In this document: positions 7,292 to 16,643 of the stretch, piece after piece
Position numbering within the stretch: position 1 is the first letter of the stretch
Layout: the number at the start of each line of letters is the position of its first letter
Assembly (NCBI GenBank): GCA_902793125.1
Contig: CADBCC010000010.1
Coordinates: forward strand, 1 to 42,457
Length of the DNA: 42,457 nt
From: an uncultured Ruminococcus sp.
Lineage (GTDB): Bacteria > Bacillota > Clostridia > Oscillospirales > Acutalibacteraceae
Reading direction: 5' to 3'
Position numbers and translations under genes: made by a program
The notes under the pieces: model-generated
Told to the model about the DNA's origin: nothing
The model's database searches: none
What the model saw: only the letters and a program-made list of their open reading frames with translations

Positions 7292-10200
7292 TTAGTTATT
7301 AGCTCCGTTGATTTCCGTCATTCCGTTAACTGCCATATCGTTTAACGCTTCATCATACAAGCATACAAAGACGGAATTACTGAATATCGTGTTATTTTCG
7401 GGGTCGGTCTTATCCATAAGATAAGCCGTAACTTTCATTATATATGTTTTATTAGTATAGCTGATTTTATCGCCGTTAACTTTATAGGTGTTTCTGTAGC
7501 CTTTAAAGAATTCAACACGGTTTTTATTAGTCAGGCTTTCGGTAGATATTTCGCTTATCTGAATAGAACGTCTTTTACCGCCGTTTGTCGCGTTTCCTTT
7601 GTAATAGTAGACGGTGGCTTTATCCTGAATAGCCTGAATAAGATTAGCTTGGTCGGAAACGTATTTGCTGTAGTCACCGTCCGGGTCGAACGTTTCATTC
7701 TCGCCAAGCTGTTTGCAAAGCTCAACTACAACACCCGTTTCATATTTATCGGAATCATCGTTGTAGATTCCCTTATCCTTGTTATTGAAAGAAATTTCGA
7801 AGTCGGCGTAAAGCAGATCGGTTATACCGCTCGGCGCGATATCGCCGTTTTCGTCAGTCCAGCGGTTACGCGAATAATCGAGATGTCTTAGTTTTATTTC
7901 CTCGTAATCGGGATCATCCTCGGCGTTGGTTTTTCCGTTAAAGACAGGAGTAATATAATAATTATCCATCATACAGAAGGTAAACCACGGTTCATAGCAC
8001 TTCGCAACAACTTCGCCGTCGGGATCATCGGTTTTTCTGATTTCCCAGTAGCTGAACTCCTTGCCTTCGTAGGTCAGACCTGTGGCGTTAATCGCCTCAA
8101 GTTTTTCGTCGGTCTTTCTGTTAGCTCCGATTGTTGTTTCAATCGTTGTAAACTCGTCGTCCGACGGAAGGAGCTTATAGTTGGCGTAAGCGGATTTAAC
8201 GCTCTGCTCGGCGGTTACGGTAGCCACCATATGGTCTACCTTATCCGAATTTTTCTCTGCGTCCGGATCACCCTTAACCGAAGTCGTCTCGACTTTCATA
8301 TCGGTCCACTTAAGAGTTTCTCCGTGGTTGCTCTCGTAGGGAGCGTTCGAAAGAATAAACTCTTTTTTCAGACGATAGTAACCGTCGTCTGTAATCTTAC
8401 AGGACGACTTACTCTCGTCGAGGTCGTCGCCCGTAAGCGTGCCTTTCTTTACAAAAGTACGCTCAACGCCGTGGCGGTCCTTATATACATAGTTGATATT
8501 ATAAGGAAGCGAAGTTACATCATCTCTCCGCGCGTATACGGCAATAAGATACTGGTCTTTGTTTCTCGCAAGCTGCTGAGACAGCTGGTCGGGATTCCAG
8601 CCGTCGGGGCTGTTCCAGTTATCATGCCTGGTTAACTCGTTGTTATTGTCCTCGTTAATCGACCACCACTCGGCGAACTCGTATTTATATGCACGCTCGT
8701 CAATATCATCCATACTCAGCGAGTAACCGTCGTTACGATGCCATGGAATTTCATTATGGTTTTTAAAACCGTTAGGCGCGGTGAATGTAACCTTCTTACC
8801 GACATGCTCGCCTGTAAGATGGACTTTTTCGCTGTCGGACACATTTTCGTTATTCTGATTATCTACAGCCGCCTGAATACGGGGAGCCAGGTTATCGTCA
8901 ATCTCGTTTCTGAATCCGTCAACAGTATAATCGTCGGTATAATAGAACATAACGTCCATCTTTACCATATCCTGCTTTACAAGGGCATAGTACTTAGTGT
9001 CCCTTTCGGGTAGCTCGCCGTTAGTTCCCAAAAGATCCTTCGAGAGAGTTTCGTTCGTCGTCAGACGTCCGACCTCGGGATGATCTTCGTCATAATCCGG
9101 CGTAGTGTACCATCCGAGGAAGGTATAGCGGTGCAGGTGCAGATATGTAGGCGGAGTAGTAGTATCGTCCACCACTTCGTTGTTGGTATCGTGGAATACG
9201 ATATTCTGGATATCTTCGTAATCGAGTACAGTCTGCATCGATTGATTAAGTCTTCCGAACTTAGGCGTACCGTCATCATAATAATCGGTATCGGAGTTAT
9301 TGTTCACGCATACCATTTTATAAGTAAGCTCGCGCTCGATGTCCTTGCGGTAATAAATCTTAACCGTGTTCCAGGATTCATTAGACTGAACCGTCAGCTT
9401 AACGGGAGCCAGCTCACCGTCGTCATTTGTGATACGCGTATAATTAACATCTTCACCTTCCGAGGAATCATGATAGGTATAATCCGTATCGGGATTAATC
9501 GTAATCTCCTGCTCAACCTGACCTGTAAAGTACTGGTTATTGCTGTCTTTTTCGAACGTAGCCATAACGCCGTCCCACGGAGCGCCCGCGGTAGGATCGG
9601 GATCATCCTTATGTTCCTCTAAATAACTCAGATAAATCTTCTCGGCTGTATGGTCGATATACTGATATTTATACTTATAGGAATTACGGTTAAAGTAAAT
9701 CTTAATTGTCTTTTTATCGTTACTCGAAATCGAAACAGTTCCGTTATCGGCTACGGGAATTTCGGTGGGATCAACCACGCCGCCAGAGTCGGTTACAGTA
9801 TATTTACATCCGCCTTCTACACGGGTAAAGCCCGAATCGGTAAGATAATCCGCAATCGGTCTGTCAAACAGCTCGGCAATCGATAAAGAAGCCGCGACTC
9901 CCTGAGTCTGAAGCGGTATCGTAAGCGTTTCGGACGAGTACTTAGAGTAGGTATTAGCGCCGAGGTCCTGAGTAAGGTACTCAACCTCGTACATATACTC
10001 GGTCTTATTCTCGTCATACAGGAAGGTTATAACGTTAGTCGCAAGCTCTTCCTCTTTCGCTTCGTCGGGGTCGGAATCGGTCGAAGCGGTAAGTACAAGC
10101 GAATGAGTAGCGTCTCTCGCGACATACCCGGGGAGAATCCTCGCGGATTCCGTAACGGAGTCGTGAGTACTTTCCTTTCTAACCTCTTCATATAAAGGCT

Positions 10201-13200
10201 TACGGCTGGAGGCGTCAAGATATTGCACCTTATACCATACCTTGGATTTTTGGATATACTCGAACGTTATATTGTTCGGAGAGTATTCATCATCCGCGTT
10301 ATTCGCCTTTATAACCATTGAGGAGGAGTTGGTAGTAGGCCACCAGTTAGTACCTTCATCCTCTTTTTCTTCGTCCCATTTATATTCGTCGTAAAGCTCG
10401 CTTCCCGACTTCGCGTTAAAGGTTTTAGTCTTATAAACGTACGCTCTGCCTATAGTCGGCGGGGCGATTTCTACACTTTTATCCTCCGCCTTAACGTATT
10501 TTACCTTATACTTAGCAACGTCCTTAGTAACCCATTCCGCGAATAATCTCAGCTTAGCGTTATCGCCTGTCGCTTCTTCGTTAAGCGCGGTAACGGGAAC
10601 GTTCTCGGGCTCAAAACGCACGGGTACACGGTTACGGATATAGTACCATCCCGCGAACGAAGCGCCCTCGGCGATAGGATTAAGCTTAGGTCTCGGATTA
10701 TTGGGACTGTCGTCGTCAACAGGGATAGACATCAGCGGTGTATATGAACCGTAGTCAACTTTAACATCGGTAATATCGTTATCATTTTCGTCCTTACCGA
10801 GGACTACTCTGTTTTCGGGGTGCTGACCCTTTCGGTCGCTGTAATAGTCGTCATAGTCGTCGTAGAAAATAACGTCAATCGACTTCGGAACCCATTTCGC
10901 GAATAACGTATCGTCATCGGCGGGCATCGTCTGGGTATCCAAATCGAAGGGCTCCTCATAACGCGGGTCGTTATACCAGCCTTCGAAGGTAAAGAAGTCG
11001 CGGCGGTTCTCGTCGAAATACTCGGGATCTGGCCAGTAATAACGGTAGTCGCCCGCTTCGTGTCCGTTTTCCGATACCTGATAGGTCGAGTTTATAGGCG
11101 CGCCGTACATAACCGTACGCGTACGGCTTTCGTCCTTATGGTTACCGTTACGGTATTTCAGCGTATACTCGCGGCGTTGGTAGAAGAATTTTATCGTGCA
11201 GCGGCGGTAGTTTTTGGTATCCTCTGACCAGTCGATCTCCGTGTTGTCAGGATCGAGGACGATCAAGCCTTTATCGGTCGTGCGATAGTATTCCAGCTCA
11301 AAGCCCGTCATAGACGTCGGCGTCTGGTTTTTATAAACGGCGCTGTTATTATTCGATCTTTTGGAAGGGTCAGATATATAGTTATACTGATTGCCGGAGT
11401 CGATGGTCTCGTAAACGTGATCGGTAGATAAGCCGTACCATTTTGTTTTTGTGACATAAGAACCGTTTTCTTTTACCTTGGTCGTGAATTGTCTGACATC
11501 GGTATAGTTTCCCTCAGCAAGCAGCGCCTCTTTTCCGTCGTGTTCGAGGATCTCTATCTCTCTGGGGAGCAGCTCGGTGTAGTTCTCATACCTGAAGTGC
11601 AACACATTTTGTATACTGCTGTTCCAGCCATTGTTGGTCAAACTTGTATTAGTCCATGAAATCAAAAAGTGCAGTTCCGTATAGTCTATGTTTCTGCTCT
11701 TCATAGTATTGCGGGCATTTTCTGTAAACATAATACCCTTACCGAGCTTTTCGTAGACGCCCTTTACCGTAAAGTTACCGGAGTCTTTACGCTCTTGGTA
11801 AGATTGGTTATGATATTCAGTCGCGATACTGCCCGGATAACATATTTCCGCCTCACCCGCGCCCTTCCTGTGTACCGTATTGAGCGCGTCGATCAGCCAT
11901 TTATTCGTCAAAGGCTCGTTGTACTTTGCCTCTATTTGATAGTAATAATACCTGTATTTCTTTTTATTGACGGTTTTATCTTTATAATCAATATAATTTA
12001 GTTCTGTAATAGGACCGCCGTTTTCTTGAAGATATTCGGACTTGATTTGCGGCATGGAATCGGCGCAGTCCGACTCCCAGGAGCCTTTAGCCAAAGCCTC
12101 AAGGTAATTATACTCATGATTGCTGTCAAGATATGCCTGCTGATTAAATCCCTTTGTAGAGTTAGTCAGCGTAGCGTATGTTGTTTCGAGCTGATTCTGG
12201 TCGCTGTCGTTATATTTTTGTCTCGCGTAGAAGAACTTCAGGGTAAATGTTTTTCTCTTGAAAAATACGTTAAAGCGGGTAGTACCGTCGCCTCGAACCG
12301 AAACGGATGTATCGGTAATATACCTCGGATCGGAAGTGTTTTCGGAAGTATTCAGTTCGAAAAAGTCGCCGCAACCCGCAAGCTCGTTACTGGTACCCGG
12401 GCTGATGTCGTTAAAATCGATAATCCTGTTACAGGTATGATTTGCGTTTGCGTTCGAAGCAGTATCGTATTCAAATTTATATTTATAATTCAAAGAGCTG
12501 GGGTTATAATTCGGGTCGTCAGGATCGAGTTCATCGTTCCTCGAGTCATTAGGATTAGCGTATCCGAGATTAAAATTAAATAAATCAACAATCTTTTCCG
12601 ATTTCGCTTTATTTCCAGCTTGACTGCTCGTAATAACGCCGTCGGCAACCGCATACTTAGTTGCGTTGTTTATCTTGTGGTCGGGCGTAATTGTCATACC
12701 TGCAGTAACATCCGTCAGCTGATTGTTAACGTATACCTGAGTTACGTCCTTCGCTAAAAGAGCGGTGTAGCCTTCGTTCTCGGCGTTCTCGAGCCAGTAC
12801 ATAACCGTGAAGTGGGTTGTGCCCGGCGTCCAGATTGCCTTATAATAGGTATTCTTAGCAGGGATAGTCTGGTTACCTTGGAGAGATACGGGAGAGGCTT
12901 TCGCCTGTGCTTCGGTTATAATGTTTCCGTTTGAGTCAATATAGTGCCAGCCGTCTTCATCTTCACCTGTGGCGTCATATGTATTTATGGAAGAATCCTT
13001 ATCGGTACGCGCCCATCCGAGGAAGGTATAACCCATACGGGTAGGCGTTTCTATACGGTAAACAGACTCGAACTTCGCGTAAATAGGCTCTACGCCGTAA
13101 CCGCCCTCGCCGAGGTCAAAGTTTACGGAATAGTAGTTTCGGTCGAAATATACGCGGAAGACCGTTGAGCCGTCGGCGGCGATAGCGTCGGGCTCGTGGA

Positions 13201-13726
13201 AAAGGCTCGTAAAGCCCGGAATTTCCTCAGCTTCCAAGTCTTCGGGAGCTGTGCCCGTTTTTCCGAGACGGTTCTGGTTAGCGTCAGTACGCTCACGGTC
13301 GAGAGTATATAAATCATCGTAAACATTCTGAAGGTAATAACGCGCGGCGTAATGGGTATCACCCGCGACATAGTAGATATTATAGGTAAGGTCTTCGTTA
13401 AGGTTTTCGAAACTTATATGAGTTTTCTTCTCTTCGGTACCGCCCGTGGGTAATTGCTCGGGGTCGTTCCCCGCGTCATTGAGCGCGTAAGGAGTAAAAC
13501 CGTTAACATTAGGGTTAGTAACTTCGTAATCCTTTGTTTCGTTAACAGTATAGGTCGCGATATAAGGATCGTGAGCGTGGCGTCCGTCGGTGAAATAATA
13601 ATTTATGCGGACAGTATAATACGACACGGCGGAAACCGTAGCCGCGATAAGCTCAAACATCAACACCAGCACTATGATAAGTGATGATACTCTGATGTGG
13701 AATTTATCCTTAAAAAACCTTTTCAT
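7292..13726 (-). CDS. Giant InlB-repeat / MucBP-like surface protein
   Basis: The 2144-aa product starts at the ATG at 13726, which has AAAGGGG ten bases upstream. The frame is open 24 codons further, but those lack a ribosome binding site. A hydrophobic segment (IIVLVLMFELIAATVSAV) near the N-terminus should act as signal or anchor. The rest is a string of Listeria-Bacteroides (InlB B / Flg_new) repeats, recognisable by GYTFLGWARTDKD, FTFEGWYNDPRY, FAGWYYIRNRVPV and HRYTFLGWYTTPDYD. MucBP-like segments (YKVQYLDASSRKPLYEE) alternate with them. No LPxTG motif, dockerin or C-terminal membrane anchor is seen. It is acidic and Asp/Tyr-rich, typical of adhesins. Promoter at 13827-13855. It heads a likely operon with the acidic peptide and dockerin protein. 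Confidence 0.85.
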   Translation of the reverse strand: MKRFFKDKFHIRVSSLIIVLVLMFELIAATVSAVSYYTVRINYYFTDGRHAHDPYIATYTVNETKDYEVTNPNVNGFTPYALNDAGNDPEQLPTGGTEEKKTHISFENLNEDLTYNIYYVAGDTHYAARYYLQNVYDDLYTLDRERTDANQNRLGKTGTAPEDLEAEEIPGFTSLFHEPDAIAADGSTVFRVYFDRNYYSVNFDLGEGGYGVEPIYAKFESVYRIETPTRMGYTFLGWARTDKDSSINTYDATGEDEDGWHYIDSNGNIITEAQAKASPVSLQGNQTIPAKNTYYKAIWTPGTTHFTVMYWLENAENEGYTALLAKDVTQVYVNNQLTDVTAGMTITPDHKINNATKYAVADGVITSSQAGNKAKSEKIVDLFNFNLGYANPNDSRNDELDPDDPNYNPSSLNYKYKFEYDTASNANANHTCNRIIDFNDISPGTSNELAGCGDFFELNTSENTSDPRYITDTSVSVRGDGTTRFNVFFKRKTFTLKFFYARQKYNDSDQNQLETTYATLTNSTKGFNQQAYLDSNHEYNYLEALAKGSWESDCADSMPQIKSEYLQENGGPITELNYIDYKDKTVNKKKYRYYYYQIEAKYNEPLTNKWLIDALNTVHRKGAGEAEICYPGSIATEYHNQSYQERKDSGNFTVKGVYEKLGKGIMFTENARNTMKSRNIDYTELHFLISWTNTSLTNNGWNSSIQNVLHFRYENYTELLPREIEILEHDGKEALLAEGNYTDVRQFTTKVKENGSYVTKTKWYGLSTDHVYETIDSGNQYNYISDPSKRSNNNSAVYKNQTPTSMTGFELEYYRTTDKGLIVLDPDNTEIDWSEDTKNYRRCTIKFFYQRREYTLKYRNGNHKDESRTRTVMYGAPINSTYQVSENGHEAGDYRYYWPDPEYFDENRRDFFTFEGWYNDPRYEEPFDLDTQTMPADDDTLFAKWVPKSIDVIFYDDYDDYYSDRKGQHPENRVVLGKDENDNDITDVKVDYGSYTPLMSIPVDDDSPNNPRPKLNPIAEGASFAGWYYIRNRVPVRFEPENVPVTALNEEATGDNAKLRLFAEWVTKDVAKYKVKYVKAEDKSVEIAPPTIGRAYVYKTKTFNAKSGSELYDEYKWDEEKEDEGTNWWPTTNSSSMVIKANNADDEYSPNNITFEYIQKSKVWYKVQYLDASSRKPLYEEVRKESTHDSVTESARILPGYVARDATHSLVLTASTDSDPDEAKEEELATNVITFLYDENKTEYMYEVEYLTQDLGANTYSKYSSETLTIPLQTQGVAASLSIAELFDRPIADYLTDSGFTRVEGGCKYTVTDSGGVVDPTEIPVADNGTVSISSNDKKTIKIYFNRNSYKYKYQYIDHTAEKIYLSYLEEHKDDPDPTAGAPWDGVMATFEKDSNNQYFTGQVEQEITINPDTDYTYHDSSEGEDVNYTRITNDDGELAPVKLTVQSNESWNTVKIYYRKDIERELTYKMVCVNNNSDTDYYDDGTPKFGRLNQSMQTVLDYEDIQNIVFHDTNNEVVDDTTTPPTYLHLHRYTFLGWYTTPDYDEDHPEVGRLTTNETLSKDLLGTNGELPERDTKYYALVKQDMVKMDVMFYYTDDYTVDGFRNEIDDNLAPRIQAAVDNQNNENVSDSEKVHLTGEHVGKKVTFTAPNGFKNHNEIPWHRNDGYSLSMDDIDERAYKYEFAEWWSINEDNNNELTRHDNWNSPDGWNPDQLSQQLARNKDQYLIAVYARRDDVTSLPYNINYVYKDRHGVERTFVKKGTLTGDDLDESKSSCKITDDGYYRLKKEFILSNAPYESNHGETLKWTDMKVETTSVKGDPDAEKNSDKVDHMVATVTAEQSVKSAYANYKLLPSDDEFTTIETTIGANRKTDEKLEAINATGLTYEGKEFSYWEIRKTDDPDGEVVAKCYEPWFTFCMMDNYYITPVFNGKTNAEDDPDYEEIKLRHLDYSRNRWTDENGDIAPSGITDLLYADFEISFNNKDKGIYNDDSDKYETGVVVELCKQLGENETFDPDGDYSKYVSDQANLIQAIQDKATVYYYKGNATNGGKRRSIQISEISTESLTNKNRVEFFKGYRNTYKVNGDKISYTNKTYIMKVTAYLMDKTDPENNTIFSNSVFVCLYDEALNDMAVNGMTEINGANN

Positions 13727-13826
13727 AAAATCAACCCCTTTTTTAAATTTCGTACTTCTAAATAATCTATAAAATTGAAATTTTGCATAGAGATACAATT
13801 ATACTATTATCTTTTTATACACTAAT

Positions 13827-13855
13827 ATTATAGCATCTTTGCACAAAGGATTCAA
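13827..13855 (-). promoter_or_regulatory. Promoter of the giant surface-protein operon
   Basis: TTGAAT (13855-13850), 17-bp spacer, TATAAT (13832-13827), with an extended -10 (TGC before TATAAT). It gives a leader of about 95 nt before the ATG at 13726. Confidence 0.75.
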
Positions 13856-14144
13856 TGAATTTATGTACACCTTCACCAGTTTTTCAAGAACTTTGTATAC
13901 TTCACCAACAAAGGTATTTTTTAAGGTGATTCGGTTGTGTAATATTCCTTCACAGAAATTGTAAACCTGAAATGTTGCACAATCGGACAATAAAAAACGC
14001 CTGTCGGTTTGTGCAATATTTTGTGTTAAAAAATTGTCAGAACCCGCATAAATACTGAAAATTTTAGCGTATTAGCGAACTTAATCGGGAGGGGTAATTC
14101 GATTAAAGAATTATAATTTGTGGTGTTACGCCACGTTAAAACGC
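13856..14144. other. Intergenic region with a 15-bp imperfect inverted repeat
   Basis: There is no gene here. The notable element is an imperfect inverted repeat with arms at 13975-13989 (TTGCACAATCGGACA) and 14002-14016, 13 of 15 pairs matching across a 12-bp spacer. It lies about 120 bp upstream of the surface-protein promoter. Three CTTCACCA/CTTCACAG copies occur at about 13870-13955. Either could be a regulator site. Confidence 0.5.
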
Positions 14145-14178
14145 CAAAAAACCTCCGAAAGCCGAAGCCTTCGGAGGT
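14145..14178 (-). terminator. Rho-independent terminator of trpB2
   Basis: The stem ACCTCCGAA / TTCGGAGGT (14151-14178) contains a nested GGCTTCGGC hairpin and is followed on the minus strand by six T. Confidence 0.9.
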
Positions 14179-14217
14179 CGATAAACACTAATATTTAATT
14201 ACTAACCGTTATTTTAA

Positions 14218-15606
14218 TTACTCCTGTCCGGGAACCTTGGGGAGTTTAGCAACGCTCTTGGCGATGTCTTCGTCAGTCGGGATATAGTCGCTCATCTCGC
14301 CGTCGTTGAACTTCTCGTAAGCAACCATATCAAAGTAGCCTGTACCTGTAAGTCCGAATACAATAGTTTTCTCCTCGCCTGTTTCCTTGCACTTAAGCGC
14401 TTCGTCGATTGCGACGCGGATTGCGTGTGAGCTTTCGGGAGCGGGAAGTATACCCTCGACACGGGCGAACTGCTCAGCAGCCTCGAATACGGAAGTCTGC
14501 TCAACTGCGCGCGCTTCCATAAGTTTATCATCATAAAGCTGGCTTAATGTTGTACTCATTCCGTGGAATCTTAATCCGCCCGCGTGGTTCGCGGAAGGAA
14601 TAAAGCTTGAACCTAATGTATACATCTTGGCAAGAGGACAAATCATACCTGTATCGCAGAAGTCGTAAGCGTATGTTCCGCGTGTAAAACTCGGACATGA
14701 AGCGGGTTCTACAGCGATAATCTGATAGTCTGCCTCGCCTCTGAGCTTTTCGCCCATAAACGGAGCGATAAGTCCGCCTAAGTTCGAACCGCCGCCCGCG
14801 CATCCGATAATCATATCGGGCTTGATGTTATATTTATCGAGAGCAGCCTTTGTTTCGAGACCGATTACACTCTGGTGAAGAAGAACCTGGTTAAGAACGG
14901 AACCGAGAACGTAACGGTAACCATCGTTTGTAACGGCAGCTTCTACGGCTTCGGAAATAGCGCAGCCGAGGCTTCCCGTTGTATTGGGGAACTCAGCCAA
15001 GATTTTCTTACCAACTTCGGTTGTTGTTGACGGAGAAGGTGTAACCTCGGCGCCGTAAGTACGCATAACCTCGCGTCTGAAGGGTTTTTGCTCGTAGCTT
15101 ACTTTTACCATATAAACTTTTAAATCAAGTCCGAGATACGCGCAAGCCATCGAGAGAGCCGTACCCCACTGGCCTGCTCCTGTTTCGGTTGTAACACCCT
15201 TTAAGCCCTGCTTTTTAGCGTAATAAGCCTGAGCGATAGCGGAGTTGAGTTTATGGCTTCCGCTTGTGTTGTTACCCTCGAATTTATAGTAAATCTTAGC
15301 GGGTGTGTCTAAAGCTTTCTCTAAACAATAAGCTCTAACGAGCGGAGACGGACGGTACATTTTGTAGAAGTCCTGAATCTCCTGGGGAATATCAATGTAA
15401 GGTGTTGTATCGTCGAGTTCCTGGTCAACTAATTCTTTACAGAAAATTCCGCTCATCTCTTCGGCTGTAAGCGGTTTTCCTGTTCCGGGATTAAGAAGCG
15501 GAGCGGGTTTGTTCTTCATATCCGCTCTGAGGTTGTACCACTGCTTCGGAATTTCGTTTTCACTTAAATATATTTTATACGGGATTTTCATTTTGTTTTC
15601 TGACAT
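14218..15606 (-). CDS. trpB: Tryptophan synthase beta-like protein (TrpB2 type)
   Basis: The 462-aa PLP enzyme condenses indole with serine (or a serine derivative) to tryptophan. The family signatures are visible: GSHKLNSA with the PLP lysine at K119, ETGAGQWG with the catalytic Glu at about 141, and the phosphate-binding GGGSN at 271-275. The length and the N-terminal extension (KIYLSENEIPKQWYNL) fit the longer TrpB2 subfamily rather than TrpB1, which normally sits beside trpA. No trpA or other trp gene is present, and the gene is monocistronic. A tryptophan T-box leader precedes it, which confirms the amino-acid specificity independently. TrpB2 is often considered an indole-salvage enzyme. 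The ribosome binding site AAGGAGAAA supports the start. Confidence 0.93.
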   Translation of the reverse strand: MSENKMKIPYKIYLSENEIPKQWYNLRADMKNKPAPLLNPGTGKPLTAEEMSGIFCKELVDQELDDTTPYIDIPQEIQDFYKMYRPSPLVRAYCLEKALDTPAKIYYKFEGNNTSGSHKLNSAIAQAYYAKKQGLKGVTTETGAGQWGTALSMACAYLGLDLKVYMVKVSYEQKPFRREVMRTYGAEVTPSPSTTTEVGKKILAEFPNTTGSLGCAISEAVEAAVTNDGYRYVLGSVLNQVLLHQSVIGLETKAALDKYNIKPDMIIGCAGGGSNLGGLIAPFMGEKLRGEADYQIIAVEPASCPSFTRGTYAYDFCDTGMICPLAKMYTLGSSFIPSANHAGGLRFHGMSTTLSQLYDDKLMEARAVEQTSVFEAAEQFARVEGILPAPESSHAIRVAIDEALKCKETGEEKTIVFGLTGTGYFDMVAYEKFNDGEMSDYIPTDEDIAKSVAKLPKVPGQE

Positions 15607-15713
15607 AATAATTTCTCCTTTATTAAAAAATTTAATTGTTTACTGTTTTACTGTTTTTTGCGGCTGATTTCACCATCGTTTTGTAAGAAGAATCATAAAT
15701 ACCACCTTTAAAA

Positions 15714-15978
15714 ATAAAAAAATCCTGTCCCTGCAATATTGCAAGGACAGGAATAATCCTGCGGTGCCACCTCGCTTGACGTTTTTAACGTCCGCTCAAC
15801 GCGTACTAACATACGCTGACTTAATTATACGGATAGTCTTTCCGTCTCACATACTCCGCTACGCGTTTCTGCTCGCCCTCAGAAGCCCATTCGAAACTGC
15901 TTTCTCTGCGACATTTCCACCATCCGCCGCTCTCTAAGAGAGAAGATACAGAGTCTACTCACTCTTCCTCATCGGTTT
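15714..15978 (-). promoter_or_regulatory. T-box leader, tryptophan-specific
   Basis: The leader shows T-box hallmarks on the minus strand: an AG-rich stem I with GCGGATGGTG, a specifier segment GAATGGGCT with the codon TGG (Trp) at 15889-15887, and an antiterminator AGGTGGCACCGC whose TGGC (15769-15766) can pair with the GCCA end of uncharged tRNA-Trp. The competing terminator is the stem at 15724-15751 followed by a T-run. Uncharged tRNA-Trp should allow readthrough into trpB2. Confidence 0.95.
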
Positions 15979-15984
15979 AAAAGC

Positions 15985-16013
15985 ATTTTACTATAATAAA
16001 GTTTATTTGTCAA
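15985..16013 (-). promoter_or_regulatory. Promoter of the trpB2 T-box transcript
   Basis: TTGACA (16013-16008), 17-bp spacer, TAAAAT (15990-15985), immediately upstream of the T-box. Confidence 0.85.
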
Positions 16014-16051
16014 TAGGTGTTTTAAATTTTTCACCACATTAAATCATTAAA

Positions 16052-16639
16052 TTATTCTTTAATGCTCTTTTTCTCTATATTTTTCCGAATGATTTCGTCA
16101 ACAACCTCAAACAGTTTTTGCGAGCCGAGTTTGGTTTTATTCTGGCGGGAATAGACCTGTTCGGCTGTTACATTATGCTCGCGCCAATCGCTCCCGCCGT
16201 TCGAGTTATTAAGAATAAGGGGCTGGAGATTGTCCATAGCGTGGGCGAATTTTGATTCCGCTGTTTCGTACTCCTCGAACTCGTCGAAAATAGAGATAAA
16301 CTCGGACTTTATATCGTCGGGCAAAATTGAAAAAATACGCTCTTTTGCCTTTTCTTCCCTGAGTTTTTGAGTTTTAATATTCTCCGAATCGTAGGCGTAA
16401 GTATCACCCGCGTCTATTTCGACAATATCGTGAATAAGGCACATTATCATAACTTTAGCGATATCCACCCGCTCGTTTGAATATTCCCTTAAAAGATACG
16501 CCATAACCGCCATATGCCACGAATGCTCGGCGTCGTTTTCTTTTCTGCCGCTGCCTGAAAGGCTCGTCTGCCTGAAAACGTTTTTTGTCTTGTCGATTTC
16601 AAGCGAAAAATCAAGCTGCTTTTTTAATCGTTCATCCAT
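16052..16639 (-). CDS. HD-domain phosphohydrolase (HDDC2/YfbR-like)
   Basis: The 195-aa protein has the HD-fold metal motif: H from AEHSWHMAVMAY (about 38), HD from CLIHDIVEIDAGD (about 69-77), and a distal D in AHAMDNLQPL (about 137). This pattern matches the HDDC2/YfbR group, known mostly as 5'-deoxynucleotidases; the actual substrate cannot be told from sequence. It starts 4 bp after znuA and is the third gene of the fur-znuA-HD operon, an unusual partner for metal uptake. HD enzymes need divalent metal, so co-regulation is plausible but unproven. Confidence 0.85.
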   Translation of the reverse strand: MDERLKKQLDFSLEIDKTKNVFRQTSLSGSGRKENDAEHSWHMAVMAYLLREYSNERVDIAKVMIMCLIHDIVEIDAGDTYAYDSENIKTQKLREEKAKERIFSILPDDIKSEFISIFDEFEEYETAESKFAHAMDNLQPLILNNSNGGSDWREHNVTAEQVYSRQNKTKLGSQKLFEVVDEIIRKNIEKKSIKE

Positions 16640-16643
16640 AATA

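Noticed and set aside
7292-13798. Longer version of the giant protein starting at 13798
   Set aside because: The extra 24 codons lack a ribosome binding site, whereas the ATG at 13726 has AAAGGGG at good distance followed by a signal-like segment.
13799-13990. 63-codon minus-strand ORF upstream of the giant gene
   Set aside because: It overlaps the TTGAAT-N17-TATAAT promoter, has no ribosome binding site and no protein-like composition.
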